Origin: DASPMP01 sp035626995
GTDB taxonomy: Bacteria > Gemmatimonadota > Gemmatimonadetes > Gemmatimonadales > Gemmatimonadaceae
Direction of reading: 5' to 3'
Assembly (NCBI GenBank): GCA_035626995.1
Contig: DASPMP010000141.1
Location: 1-64,000, forward strand
DNA: 64,000 bases
Part shown: positions 9,197-17,714 of the stretch, piece after piece
How positions within the stretch are numbered: the stretch's first letter is position 1
Layout of the letters: each line of letters opens with the position of its first letter
Program-made: the position numbers and the translations under genes
The notes under the pieces: model-generated
The model's input: only the letters and a program-made list of their open reading frames with translations
Databases searched by the model: none
Told to the model about the DNA's origin: nothing

Positions 9197-12100
9197 TCAA
9201 CGCCCACCGGTGGTGCCGAGCGCGCGCACTGCGGTCATCGCGCGTCCGGTGTCTTCGCTGAGCCAGGCCATCTGCTGCCGCTGATCCGCCGTGGGTACTC
9301 CGTTATAGCTCTCGATCAGCCGAAGCAGCGTTCCTGAAATCCCGATCAACCGATCGACCTCGGCGACGAGTCGTTCGTTGGCAGCTGCCGCCGCTCCCTG
9401 CGACGCGATCCGGCGCAGCGTGGTGCGTGCCTCGCCGAGCTGCTTCTGCTGCCCGTACACACTCATCAGCGCCGCCTGACGCGTGCGCCGGGCTGCGGTC
9501 GTGAAGTCGGCATCCATCGGGTCGCCCTGGATGGTGACGGGAGATGTGAGCGCAGCGGCAATGCCGGGAATCGCCACGCTCACCGTGTAGGATCCCGGCA
9601 GCACCAGCGGGCCGGCGGCTGTTGCCGCACCCCCTCGTCCACCGCCACCCGTCTGACGCTGGCCCGGTTGAGCGTCCGACGCGATCGCCGGATCCATGCG
9701 CATGTCCCAGGTGACCCGGTTCACTCCCTTTGCCGAGGGACCGCTCAGGGTACGAATCACCGCGCCCTGGGCATCGCGAATCGTCACCGATGCTGGAGTT
9801 GCGGCGCCGTCGCGCACGTAGTACGTGATGACGGGGTCGAACTCCGGATTCGGCGCGAAATACTCTTCGTGTCCCGAGTTCGGCACGAGGCTGAAGAGGT
9901 TCCACTGCCGGCCGCGTGTGGCCGACACCATTACGGCGTCGCGCGTGACGTTCTGCGGCGTCAGCGCTTCGAGTGCGCCGACGTCATCGAGCACAAACAC
10001 GCCACGCGCGTACGTGCCGACCACGAGCGAGTTGTCGCGTGGATGGAACACGACGCTGCGCACCGGCACCGTGGGCATGTTGGTCGACAGCGACTGCCAT
10101 GTGGCGCCGCGGTCGTTGGAGAAATGGACCCCGCGCGTATGCCCGACCACAAGCAGGTGTGCGGAGCGTGGGTGCTCCGCGATGCGAACCACCGATGTGC
10201 GCGGAAGCCCTGCCGCGAGCGAACGCCAGCTCTGGCCGAAATCCTCGCTGACGAAAACGTAGGTGTTCTCGTCGTCGTTGAAATGGCCGTCGAAGGTGGC
10301 GTAGACGCGTCCCGCCGCATGACGCGATGGCTGCACCGTGGTGGCGAAGGTGTAGGCGGGAAGCCCGGGGATGTTCTTCGTCACGTTCGTCCAGGTCGCG
10401 CCGCCGTCGCGGGTGACGTTGACCTGGCCGTCGTCGGTGCCCGTATAGATCACGCGCGCGTTCACCGGCGACTCACCAATCCATGTAATCGCGCCGAAGA
10501 GCGAAGAGAGCAGGGGATTGGCCGCGGGTCCGCCGCCTGGTGAATAATTCACCTTCCCGATCGGCTTGCCGAAAATGCGAACCGTATCACGATCGATGCG
10601 GGCCGTGAGGTCCGGGCTGATCGCCTTCCAGGTGCCGCCGCGGTCCGCGGACTTGAATAGCACATTGGCGCCGGCGTACACGACACCAGCCGTGAGCTCC
10701 GAGAACACCATCGGTGTGCTCCAGGCCCAGCGGAACGATGGATCGTTCCCGAACGCGCGACCCGTGGGAAGTGCTGCCTGGCGTTCGAGGCATGACACGG
10801 GACGCATCATGCCGGGACGGGCGTTTTGCCGCTGCAGGTTGCGCAGGTCGATGCGCTGGATGCTGTTTGCCGTCGTGGAGCTGTTCACTTCGATGAGCGC
10901 GTAGTTCGTGTCGCGCGGATCGATCTGGAAGAACATCCCGTCGCCACCGCCAACCGACCAGGCATCGCGGTTCGAGATGCCATTGCGGTTGCGCACCGCG
11001 TGCGGGAGGCACCAGTTGCCATTGTCCTGCGTCCCGCCGCAGATGACGTAGGGATCGCGGTTGTCGACGTTCAGCTCCCAGTACTCGCCGATCGGGAGGT
11101 TGACGCGCGCTTCCCATGTGGCCGTGCGGTCCCAGGTGATCCCAAGTCCGCCGTCTTCGCCGACGATCAGGTGATTGTTGTTGTCGGGATCGATCCAGAG
11201 GCTGCGATAGTCCGCATGAAGGCGTGTGTTGATCTGCCGGAAAGTCTTGCCCATGTCTTCAGAGACATAGAAACCGGTGCCTTCACGGTACAAGCGGTTG
11301 CGCTCCTTCGGGTCGGCGCGGATCTGTACGAACGACGCGACCGGTTGATCGCTGCGATTGAACACATGCTGCCAGGTCTCACCGCCATCTTCCGACCGGT
11401 AGATGCCTCCCTGGCCTGCGTCGAACTGGCCGCGCACCGCGTTGGCCGCGCGGTCTTCAGGCGGGCAGTCACCATCGGCGCCCTGCGGCCCGGAGTACAC
11501 CGCTCCACCGACTTCGACGTCCGCGTACATGAGGCGCGGATCCACCGGTGAGATCGCGAGGCCGATGCGTCCCATCTCCACCGTCGGGAGGCCGGCGGTG
11601 ATCTTCTTCCATGTGTCGCCACCATCGACCGACTTGTACATCCCAGAGCCGGGTCCGATGCCGTTGCCCCCAAACCCCTTCCGCTGGCGCTGATACGTCG
11701 TGGCGATCACGACGCGCGGGTTGGATGGATCGATGGCGACGTCGCTCGCGCCGGTGACGTCATTCACATACAACACCTTCTGCCAGCTTCGGCCGCCGTC
11801 CACGGTGCGATACAGCCCGCGTTCGGTGTTCGGCCCCCACATGCGGCCAACGGCCGCCACAAAGGCGATATCGGGGTTGGAGGGATGCACCACGATGCGG
11901 CCGATGTGCCGCGTCTCGCGCAATCCGACGTTGTTCCATGTCTGGCCGCCATCCGTCGACTTGAACACTCCCTCACCCCAGTAGTACACGGGGTTCAGCC
12001 CCGAACCGGTGCCCAGATACAGCGTGTTCGGACTGGAGGGCGCGACCGCGATGTCGCCCATGGACATCAAGGCATCGACGCCATCGAATACCGGCGTCCA

Positions 12101-12355
12101 TGAGACGCCGCCATTCGAGCTTTTGAAGACGCCGCCGTTCTCGGGGAGCACATAGATCTGGTCTGGCTGTCCGGGAATCCGCGCGACCTCGATGTCGTTG
12201 ATGCGGCCACCGAAGATCGCTGGCCCCAGCGCGCGCCAGGTGAGATGCGAGAACAGGGGCGGCGCGAGCCGCGGACCGGACGCGGTCGCGCGGGGCTGCG
12301 CGCCGAGCGCGCTGGACAGCAACAGTGCCGCCGAGGCGAGCGTCAGCGTCTTCAC
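9197..12355 (-). CDS. VPS10/sortilin-like beta-propeller protein (paralogue 4)
   Basis: 1,052-residue exported protein starting at a GTG that overlaps the stop of the upstream paralogue (GTGA, 12352-12355), which indicates translational coupling. The N-terminus is a textbook signal peptide (KTLTLASAALLLSSALGAQ). Asp-boxes include SSNGGVSW, STDGGQTW, TVDGGRSW, SVDGGDTW, SEDGGETW, SADRGGTW and TRDGGATW. The paired-cysteine CGGTQDNGNWC segment and the C-terminal Ig-like part (NRVTWDMRMD, PGSYTV) match the other copies. It looks closest to paralogue 3: both share phrases such as GGRIN/TEIEV-R and the propeller loop VEMGRIGL-ISPVDP. No catalytic residue set is recognisable. Confidence 0.92.
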   Translation of the reverse strand: MKTLTLASAALLLSSALGAQPRATASGPRLAPPLFSHLTWRALGPAIFGGRINDIEVARIPGQPDQIYVLPENGGVFKSSNGGVSWTPVFDGVDALMSMGDIAVAPSSPNTLYLGTGSGLNPVYYWGEGVFKSTDGGQTWNNVGLRETRHIGRIVVHPSNPDIAFVAAVGRMWGPNTERGLYRTVDGGRSWQKVLYVNDVTGASDVAIDPSNPRVVIATTYQRQRKGFGGNGIGPGSGMYKSVDGGDTWKKITAGLPTVEMGRIGLAISPVDPRLMYADVEVGGAVYSGPQGADGDCPPEDRAANAVRGQFDAGQGGIYRSEDGGETWQHVFNRSDQPVASFVQIRADPKERNRLYREGTGFYVSEDMGKTFRQINTRLHADYRSLWIDPDNNNHLIVGEDGGLGITWDRTATWEARVNLPIGEYWELNVDNRDPYVICGGTQDNGNWCLPHAVRNRNGISNRDAWSVGGGDGMFFQIDPRDTNYALIEVNSSTTANSIQRIDLRNLQRQNARPGMMRPVSCLERQAALPTGRAFGNDPSFRWAWSTPMVFSELTAGVVYAGANVLFKSADRGGTWKAISPDLTARIDRDTVRIFGKPIGKVNYSPGGGPAANPLLSSLFGAITWIGESPVNARVIYTGTDDGQVNVTRDGGATWTNVTKNIPGLPAYTFATTVQPSRHAAGRVYATFDGHFNDDENTYVFVSEDFGQSWRSLAAGLPRTSVVRIAEHPRSAHLLVVGHTRGVHFSNDRGATWQSLSTNMPTVPVRSVVFHPRDNSLVVGTYARGVFVLDDVGALEALTPQNVTRDAVMVSATRGRQWNLFSLVPNSGHEEYFAPNPEFDPVITYYVRDGAATPASVTIRDAQGAVIRTLSGPSAKGVNRVTWDMRMDPAIASDAQPGQRQTGGGGRGGAATAAGPLVLPGSYTVSVAIPGIAAALTSPVTIQGDPMDADFTTAARRTRQAALMSVYGQQKQLGEARTTLRRIASQGAAAAANERLVAEVDRLIGISGTLLRLIESYNGVPTADQRQQMAWLSEDTGRAMTAVRALGTTGGR

Positions 12356-15300
12356 TGGCTGCCTCCACGAGCGCGCTGCAGCTCACGCATCACTCGCGCG
12401 ACATCTTCCTCCAGCCAGGCCAGCTGTTGCCGCTGGTCGGCCGTGGGCGCCGTGCTGAATCCCTCGATGATCCGCATCTGCGATCCGGTGATGCCGAGGA
12501 GCCTGTTCACTTCCATCTGCACCTTCCGCAGCGGCGCGCTGAGGCTCTGCGGCTGTCCTTCCACCCGCGCGGCCACGAGCTGCTTCTGCAGCGCGTACAG
12601 TCGCAGCGTCGCGGCATGTCGTGCGCGACGGTCCGCATCGGAGATGCGCTCCATCGGATCACCGATGACCTGCAGCTCGCCACGCAACTCGCGCGTCACC
12701 CCAGGCACGCGCACGCTGACGGTGTATCGGCCCGGAAGCACGAGCGGACCAAGTGCTCCACTCGCCCCGCCGCGTCGTCCCGCCGGCATGGCGTTCGCCG
12801 GGACCGCGCCGTCCATGCGCATGTCCCAGGTCACGCGATGCAGTCCCCTGCCGGCTGGCCCGGACAGCGTCCGCACAGTCGCGCCGGCCGCATCCGACAC
12901 CGTGATCGTCGCATTGCCCGTGGCACCGTCGCGGATGAAATAGCTCACCGACGCATCGAAATCCGGATTCGGCGCGCTCCAGCCGCCAACCCCCCAGTCA
13001 GGACTCGAGCTGAACACATGCCACTGCCGTCCCGTGGTCGTGGACGCGAGCACCGCGTCCGTCCGCAGCGCTTCAGCGGTCAACGACTGCAGCGGACCTG
13101 CATCGTCCAGGATATAGATGCCTCGGCCATATGTCCCGGCCACGAGCGCATTGTCGCGCGGATGAAAGACGACGCTCGTCACCGGCACCGTGGGCATGTT
13201 CGTGTTGAGGGAATGCCAGGTGGCGCCACGATCGTTGCTGAAGTGCACGCCTCTCACATGCGCGACCACGAGCACGTTGGGATCCTTCGGATGTTCGGTG
13301 ATCCGCCAGATGGCCGCATTGGGCAGTCCGTTGGTGATCGCACGCCAGCTCTGGCCGTAATTCTCGCTCACGTACACGTACGGCTTGTCGTCCTGGCTCT
13401 TGCTGCCTTCCATCGTCGCGTAGACGCGTCCCGCCACATGGTGCGACGGGAACACAGTGCTCACATATCGGAACGGCGGGAGGTTCGGAATTGCGCGGGT
13501 GACGTTCGTCCACGTCGCTCCGCCGTCGCGTGTCACCTGAACCACGCCATCCTCGGTCCCGGCATAAAGGACTTTGGTGTCGAGAGGTGATTCACCGAGC
13601 CAGGTGACCTGCCCGAAGGTGGGCGTCACGGTCGGATCGGTGACATTGGTGCCGTTCGGGGAGTAGTTCGCCGCGCCGAGCTTGCGGCCCATGATGAAGA
13701 CCGTGTCGCGGTTCACCTTCGTGCTGAGGTCCGGGCTGATGGCCGTCCAGCTCCCGCCGCGATCCGTTGACTTGAAGACGACATTCGCGGCGGTGTACAC
13801 GACGCCCGGTGTCGTCGGCGAAAAGAGGATTGGGGTATCCCATCCCCAGCGATACGGCGGCACCACGCGACCAGCGGCATGAATCTGCTCCTCGAAGCAC
13901 GACACCGGCCGGCCGATCCCCGGCTTGAGTGCCTGCCGCTGGCGCGTGATGAGGTCCAGGCGCTGCATGTTCCCCTGGTTGCCCGCGCCGCTCTGGTTCT
14001 CGAAAATCGCGAAGGTGGTGTCGTGCGGATCCACCCGCACATGCATTCCGTCGCCGCCCCCCATGGTCCAGGGCTCCTTGTGCGTGATGCCATTCCGGTC
14101 GCGAACCGCACTGGGCGTGCACCACATCCCGTTGTCCTGCAAACCCCCACACACCCAGTACGGATCACGATTGTCGATCCACGTCTCGTAGAACTGCGCC
14201 ACCGGAATGTTGCCGCGCCAATCCCACGTCACCCCGCGGTCACGTGAGATCGCGAGCCCGCCGTCGTTGCTCACGATCAGGTGGTTGTTGTCATCTGGAT
14301 CGATCCAGAGGGCGAAGTAATCGCCATGCAGGTTCGTGTTCAGCGTCCGGAAGGTCTTGCCCATGTCGTCGGACACGTAGAACCCCGTGCCCAGGCGATA
14401 CACGCGGTTGCGATCCTGTGGATCGGCGCGCATCTGGATGAAGAACCCCGACGGCTGGTCAATCCGCGCGTACACGTGCTCCCATGTATTTCCGCCATCG
14501 AGGCTGCGGTACACGCCTCCCTGGCCGCTGTCGAATCCGCCACGCGTCGTGGTCGCGCGTCCGCCTTCCGGCGGACAGTCAGCGGCGTTGCCCGCACTGC
14601 CCGGGTACACGGCGCCGCGTACCTCGACATCAGCGTACACGAGCTTGGGATCCACCGGCGAGAAGAAGATGCCGATGCGCCCCTTCTCCATGTCCGGCAG
14701 CCCCTTCGTCACCTTGGTCCACGTCTCACCGCCGTCGACGGACTTGTAGAGGCCCGAGCCAGGACCCGTGGGAATGCCGCCGAAGCTCTTCCGCTGACGC
14801 TGGTACGCCGAGGCGAACACGATATTGGGATTGGACGGGTCGAAGGCGACGTCATTCGCGCCGGTGTTCTCGTCCACGAACAGCGTCTTCTTCCAGGTTC
14901 GTCCGCCATCCGTCGTCTTGAACAGCCCACGCTCCGCGCTGGGCCCGAAGATGTGACCCTGCGCAGCGACGAGCACGATGTCCGGGTTGGTCGGATGCAC
15001 GACCACTCGACCGATGTGGCGCGTCTCCTTGAGCCCCATGAACGCCCAGGTTTTTCCGGCGTCCACCGACTTGTAGACGCCCTCGCCCCAGCGATGCGGC
15101 GGATTCGCGGATTCTCCGGTTCCCACCCACACGATGTTCTGGTTGGACGGGGCGATCGCCATGTCGCCCATGGACATCATGGAGTTCACGCTGTCGAACA
15201 CGGGAACCCAGGATGCCCCGCCATTCACACTCTTGAAGACGCCACCCGTCGACGCTGCGATATAGAGCTGGTCCGGCTGGCCACGCGTGCGGGCAACGAC

Positions 15301-15456
15301 GATGTCGGTGAACCGGCCACCGAAGGCCGCGGGTCCGATGCCGCGCCACTGCAGTGTGTTGAACGGCGCGGGAGCCAGTTGCGGCCCTTGCGCGAGACTG
15401 ATGTCGGCGGCGGACGCGGCTACGAAGGTACCGAAGAGCAGGGAACGAAGGCGCAC
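12352..15456 (-). CDS. VPS10/sortilin-like beta-propeller protein (paralogue 5, first gene of the run)
   Basis: 1,034-residue exported protein from a GTG at 15456 with GAGG 6 nt upstream; the signal peptide ends near ADISLAQG. Same architecture as its neighbours: Asp-boxes SVNGGASW, SVDAGKTW, TTDGGRTW, SVDGGETW, SLDGGNTW, STDRGGSW, TRDGGATW and SNDRGATW; a cysteine segment CGGLQDNGMWC; then a C-terminal Ig-like module (HRVTWDMRMD, PGRYTV). It is the most upstream member of the tandem minus-strand run, so the promoter should lie in the 158 nt between it and the SDR gene ending at 15615. That SDR is also on the minus strand, so read-through is possible. Confidence 0.92.
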   Translation of the reverse strand: MRLRSLLFGTFVAASAADISLAQGPQLAPAPFNTLQWRGIGPAAFGGRFTDIVVARTRGQPDQLYIAASTGGVFKSVNGGASWVPVFDSVNSMMSMGDMAIAPSNQNIVWVGTGESANPPHRWGEGVYKSVDAGKTWAFMGLKETRHIGRVVVHPTNPDIVLVAAQGHIFGPSAERGLFKTTDGGRTWKKTLFVDENTGANDVAFDPSNPNIVFASAYQRQRKSFGGIPTGPGSGLYKSVDGGETWTKVTKGLPDMEKGRIGIFFSPVDPKLVYADVEVRGAVYPGSAGNAADCPPEGGRATTTRGGFDSGQGGVYRSLDGGNTWEHVYARIDQPSGFFIQMRADPQDRNRVYRLGTGFYVSDDMGKTFRTLNTNLHGDYFALWIDPDDNNHLIVSNDGGLAISRDRGVTWDWRGNIPVAQFYETWIDNRDPYWVCGGLQDNGMWCTPSAVRDRNGITHKEPWTMGGGDGMHVRVDPHDTTFAIFENQSGAGNQGNMQRLDLITRQRQALKPGIGRPVSCFEEQIHAAGRVVPPYRWGWDTPILFSPTTPGVVYTAANVVFKSTDRGGSWTAISPDLSTKVNRDTVFIMGRKLGAANYSPNGTNVTDPTVTPTFGQVTWLGESPLDTKVLYAGTEDGVVQVTRDGGATWTNVTRAIPNLPPFRYVSTVFPSHHVAGRVYATMEGSKSQDDKPYVYVSENYGQSWRAITNGLPNAAIWRITEHPKDPNVLVVAHVRGVHFSNDRGATWHSLNTNMPTVPVTSVVFHPRDNALVAGTYGRGIYILDDAGPLQSLTAEALRTDAVLASTTTGRQWHVFSSSPDWGVGGWSAPNPDFDASVSYFIRDGATGNATITVSDAAGATVRTLSGPAGRGLHRVTWDMRMDGAVPANAMPAGRRGGASGALGPLVLPGRYTVSVRVPGVTRELRGELQVIGDPMERISDADRRARHAATLRLYALQKQLVAARVEGQPQSLSAPLRKVQMEVNRLLGITGSQMRIIEGFSTAPTADQRQQLAWLEEDVARVMRELQRARGGSQ

Positions 15457-15614
15457 GGGAAACCTCGGAGCGAGGGACGATGCAAATGACGCGGCGTGAA
15501 TGCGGTGCGGCGCGAGTATAGGCCGCCGCCGTCGCGCGTGTCCATACGCCCCGATCGCCGCGCGCCGTGATCATGCCCGCGCGACGCGCTCACGTCACCC
15601 GAGGAACGACGCGA

Positions 15615-16430
15615 TCACGGCCGTCGTTCCGTCACCCAACTGTATCGGGGATCATCATCTACGACGTTTCCGTCGAACCGGACACCGATGCTCGAGCCCC
15701 CATCAACATGAATGATTGAGCCATTCAGATAACTGCTCTCGTCGGAGGCGAGAAACAGCACGACGCGCGCGACCTCGTCCGGCATCCCCGCACGTGCCAG
15801 CGGCAGCGTTGGTATCCGCGCAGCAAGTCGCTCCGCCATGCGCGGCGGCAACGGCTTCGGTTGCGTGTCGATCAGCCCGGGACTGACCGTGTTCACGAGG
15901 ATCCCATGTGGTGCGAGCTCCACCGCGGCGACTCGGGAGAACGCCTCCACCGCAGCGCGGCTGGACGCATACGCAGCGGCGCCGGCACCGCCACGCACGC
16001 TCGCGGCGGATGAGAAATTGATAATACGCCCCTGGCGCCGCCCGGCGATCATCGCGTGCGCGACCGCCTGTGTCATGAGGAAGGTGCCGCGGCAGTTGAC
16101 GCCATGCACGCGATCCCACACCTCGGCACGCTCCTCCAGCAGCGCAGTGTGCGGGGCCACCGCCGCGTTGTTCACGCAGACGTCGATGCCGCCAAACGCA
16201 TCGGTCACGCGCGCGACGATGCTCGCGACACCCGTGTCCGTGCTGACGTCCGCCGCGACCGTGAGCACACTGGGCTGGGCCGCACACGTCTCGCGAAGTC
16301 CCTCGTCGTCGCGGTCCACCGCGGCGACACGCGCGTTGCTGTCCGCGAACGCACGAACCGTCGCCCGCCCGATGCCACGCGCTGCGCCCGTGATCACGAC
16401 GACGCGCTGCTGAAAATCGTAGGAGACCAT
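15615..16430 (-). CDS. SDR-family oxidoreductase with YxxxR instead of YxxxK
   Basis: 271-residue Rossmann-fold dehydrogenase. ATG 16430 follows AGAGGG at a 6-nt spacing. The cofactor motif TGAARGIG lies near residues 14-21, NNAAV near residue 90, and the catalytic serine region NFSSAAS follows. The active-site tyrosine segment reads YASSR, so the usual catalytic lysine is arginine, a conservative but notable change. The C-terminus carries the typical SPGLIDT and LNGSIIHVDGG elements seen in 3-oxoacyl-ACP reductase-like and sugar-dehydrogenase SDRs. It is divergent from the Gfo/Idh/MocA operon; a perfect palindrome sits between them, which suggests joint control. The substrate is unknown. Confidence 0.9.
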   Translation of the reverse strand: MVSYDFQQRVVVITGAARGIGRATVRAFADSNARVAAVDRDDEGLRETCAAQPSVLTVAADVSTDTGVASIVARVTDAFGGIDVCVNNAAVAPHTALLEERAEVWDRVHGVNCRGTFLMTQAVAHAMIAGRRQGRIINFSSAASVRGGAGAAAYASSRAAVEAFSRVAAVELAPHGILVNTVSPGLIDTQPKPLPPRMAERLAARIPTLPLARAGMPDEVARVVLFLASDESSYLNGSIIHVDGGSSIGVRFDGNVVDDDPRYSWVTERRP

Positions 16431-16467
16431 GCCAACCCTCTGATTCGGTTTGGAATTCTGGAACGCG

Positions 16468-16486
16468 TCATCACGGTATGTGATGA
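16468..16486. promoter_or_regulatory. Perfect 7-bp palindrome in a divergent promoter region (putative operator)
   Basis: TCATCAC, a 5-nt spacer GGTAT, then GTGATGA form a perfect inverted repeat. It lies 38 nt upstream of the SDR start (16430) and about 116 nt upstream of the likely oxidoreductase start (16602). Size and symmetry fit a dimeric transcription-factor site. No regulator gene adjoins it; the only one-component regulator in the window is the LysR at 33477. Function is inferred. Confidence 0.45.
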
Positions 16487-16601
16487 ACCGCGTTTCAGGC
16501 ACTTGCGCGACGATTGCGTGCTTGCGGCACCCTCCAGGCGATTTCACATTGCCGACGATGCCACCAACCACCGTGCACCTCAGCGCGCCACGGATACTCA
16601 C

Positions 16602-17714
16602 CTGACAATACGCGTTGGAGTTCTCGGCGCTGGTGCCTGGGCCGATCACGCTCACCTGCCGGGATTCAAGCGTGACCCGCGCTGCGAGATTGTCGCCATC
16701 GCCGACCCGGTGCAAGGCCGGGCGCGCCGGCTCGCCAAGAAGTACCAGGTGGACGGCGTGCACCAGTCGCATGCGGAGCTCATCGCCCGCGACGACATCG
16801 ACCTCATCGATGTCTGCACACCCACCAGCACCCACTTTGCCCTCACCATGGCGGCACTGGAGGCGGGGAAGCACGTCCTCTGCGAGAAGCCGGTCGCCGA
16901 GAATTTCCGCGACACACGCCGAGCCGCCGAGCTGGCGCGGCGAAACGGGTTGCGCACGAAGGTGGGGCACACCTTCCGGTACAGCCCCGCGATGCGCTAC
17001 GCCAAGGAGCTCATCGACGAGGGCTTCATCGGCACGCCGTTCATCTTCAACGGCTTCGAACAGAACTCGCAGTGGCTCGACCCGTCCACGCCGCTGCGCC
17101 AGGAAGACCACACCGCCGATCCCGACGTGATCCAGATCTCGTCGCTCCAGAGTTACGGCGCGCCAATCATGGACATCGGCCACTTGTTCATGGGGAGTCG
17201 CTTCAGCCAGGTCATCGGGACCATGAAGAACTTCATTCCCGAACGCATGGTGCGCGCGACAGGCAAGGTGATGCGCATGAACATCGACGACGGCGACATC
17301 TTCATCGGCGACTTCGCCAACGGTGCGTTCGGCACCATCCAGACGAGCTATGTCACGGTGGGGAACTATCCGGGGCTCGAGGCCCGTGTCTTCGGCAGCA
17401 AGGGCGCGCTCATTTGCCGCCTTGTCGAGGAAGGAGGCATCTGTGAATCGCTGAAGGTCGCGAGCGCCGACGCGGTGGAGTTCCGCGAGCTCGATATCCC
17501 GGAGCGCTTCTACCCGCCAGGCGGAAACAAGTATGAGTCGTGGCGCTCCCTGTTCTACGCGAACCTGGTGAGCTCATTCCTGTCCGATATCCTGTGCGAG
17601 GACCCGATGCACGCCGGCGACTTCGAGGACAGCGCGCATGTCCAGGAGCTGATCAATGCGGTCGACCTCTCCTGTCGCGAGCGCCGCTGGGTCTCGCTGC
17701 CCCTCCCGGCATGA
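16602..17714 (+). CDS. Gfo/Idh/MocA-family oxidoreductase (paralogue of the 4337 gene)
   Basis: About 370 residues, strongly similar over its whole length to the oxidoreductase at 4337-5512 (shared runs include GFKRDPRC, GTPFIFNG and APIMDIGHLFMG). It has the nucleotide-binding GVLGAGAWA, the CEKPVA motif near residue 94-99 and DIGH near 191-194. The start is uncertain: alignment to the paralogue points to the CTG at 16602 (LTIRVG), a rare initiator; the nearest usual in-frame codon is GTG 16518, which would add 28 unrelated residues. Its stop overlaps the start of the DUF885 gene (ATGA at 17711), so it heads an operon with that gene and a peptide-type ABC importer. Confidence 0.85.
   Translation: MTIRVGVLGAGAWADHAHLPGFKRDPRCEIVAIADPVQGRARRLAKKYQVDGVHQSHAELIARDDIDLIDVCTPTSTHFALTMAALEAGKHVLCEKPVAENFRDTRRAAELARRNGLRTKVGHTFRYSPAMRYAKELIDEGFIGTPFIFNGFEQNSQWLDPSTPLRQEDHTADPDVIQISSLQSYGAPIMDIGHLFMGSRFSQVIGTMKNFIPERMVRATGKVMRMNIDDGDIFIGDFANGAFGTIQTSYVTVGNYPGLEARVFGSKGALICRLVEEGGICESLKVASADAVEFRELDIPERFYPPGGNKYESWRSLFYANLVSSFLSDILCEDPMHAGDFEDSAHVQELINAVDLSCRERRWVSLPLPA

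Noticed and set aside
1..15456. Glycoside hydrolase function for the VPS10 proteins
   Set aside because: Asp-box propellers are shared by sialidases and sortilins, but no catalytic Arg triad or Tyr/Glu pair of sialidases is visible.
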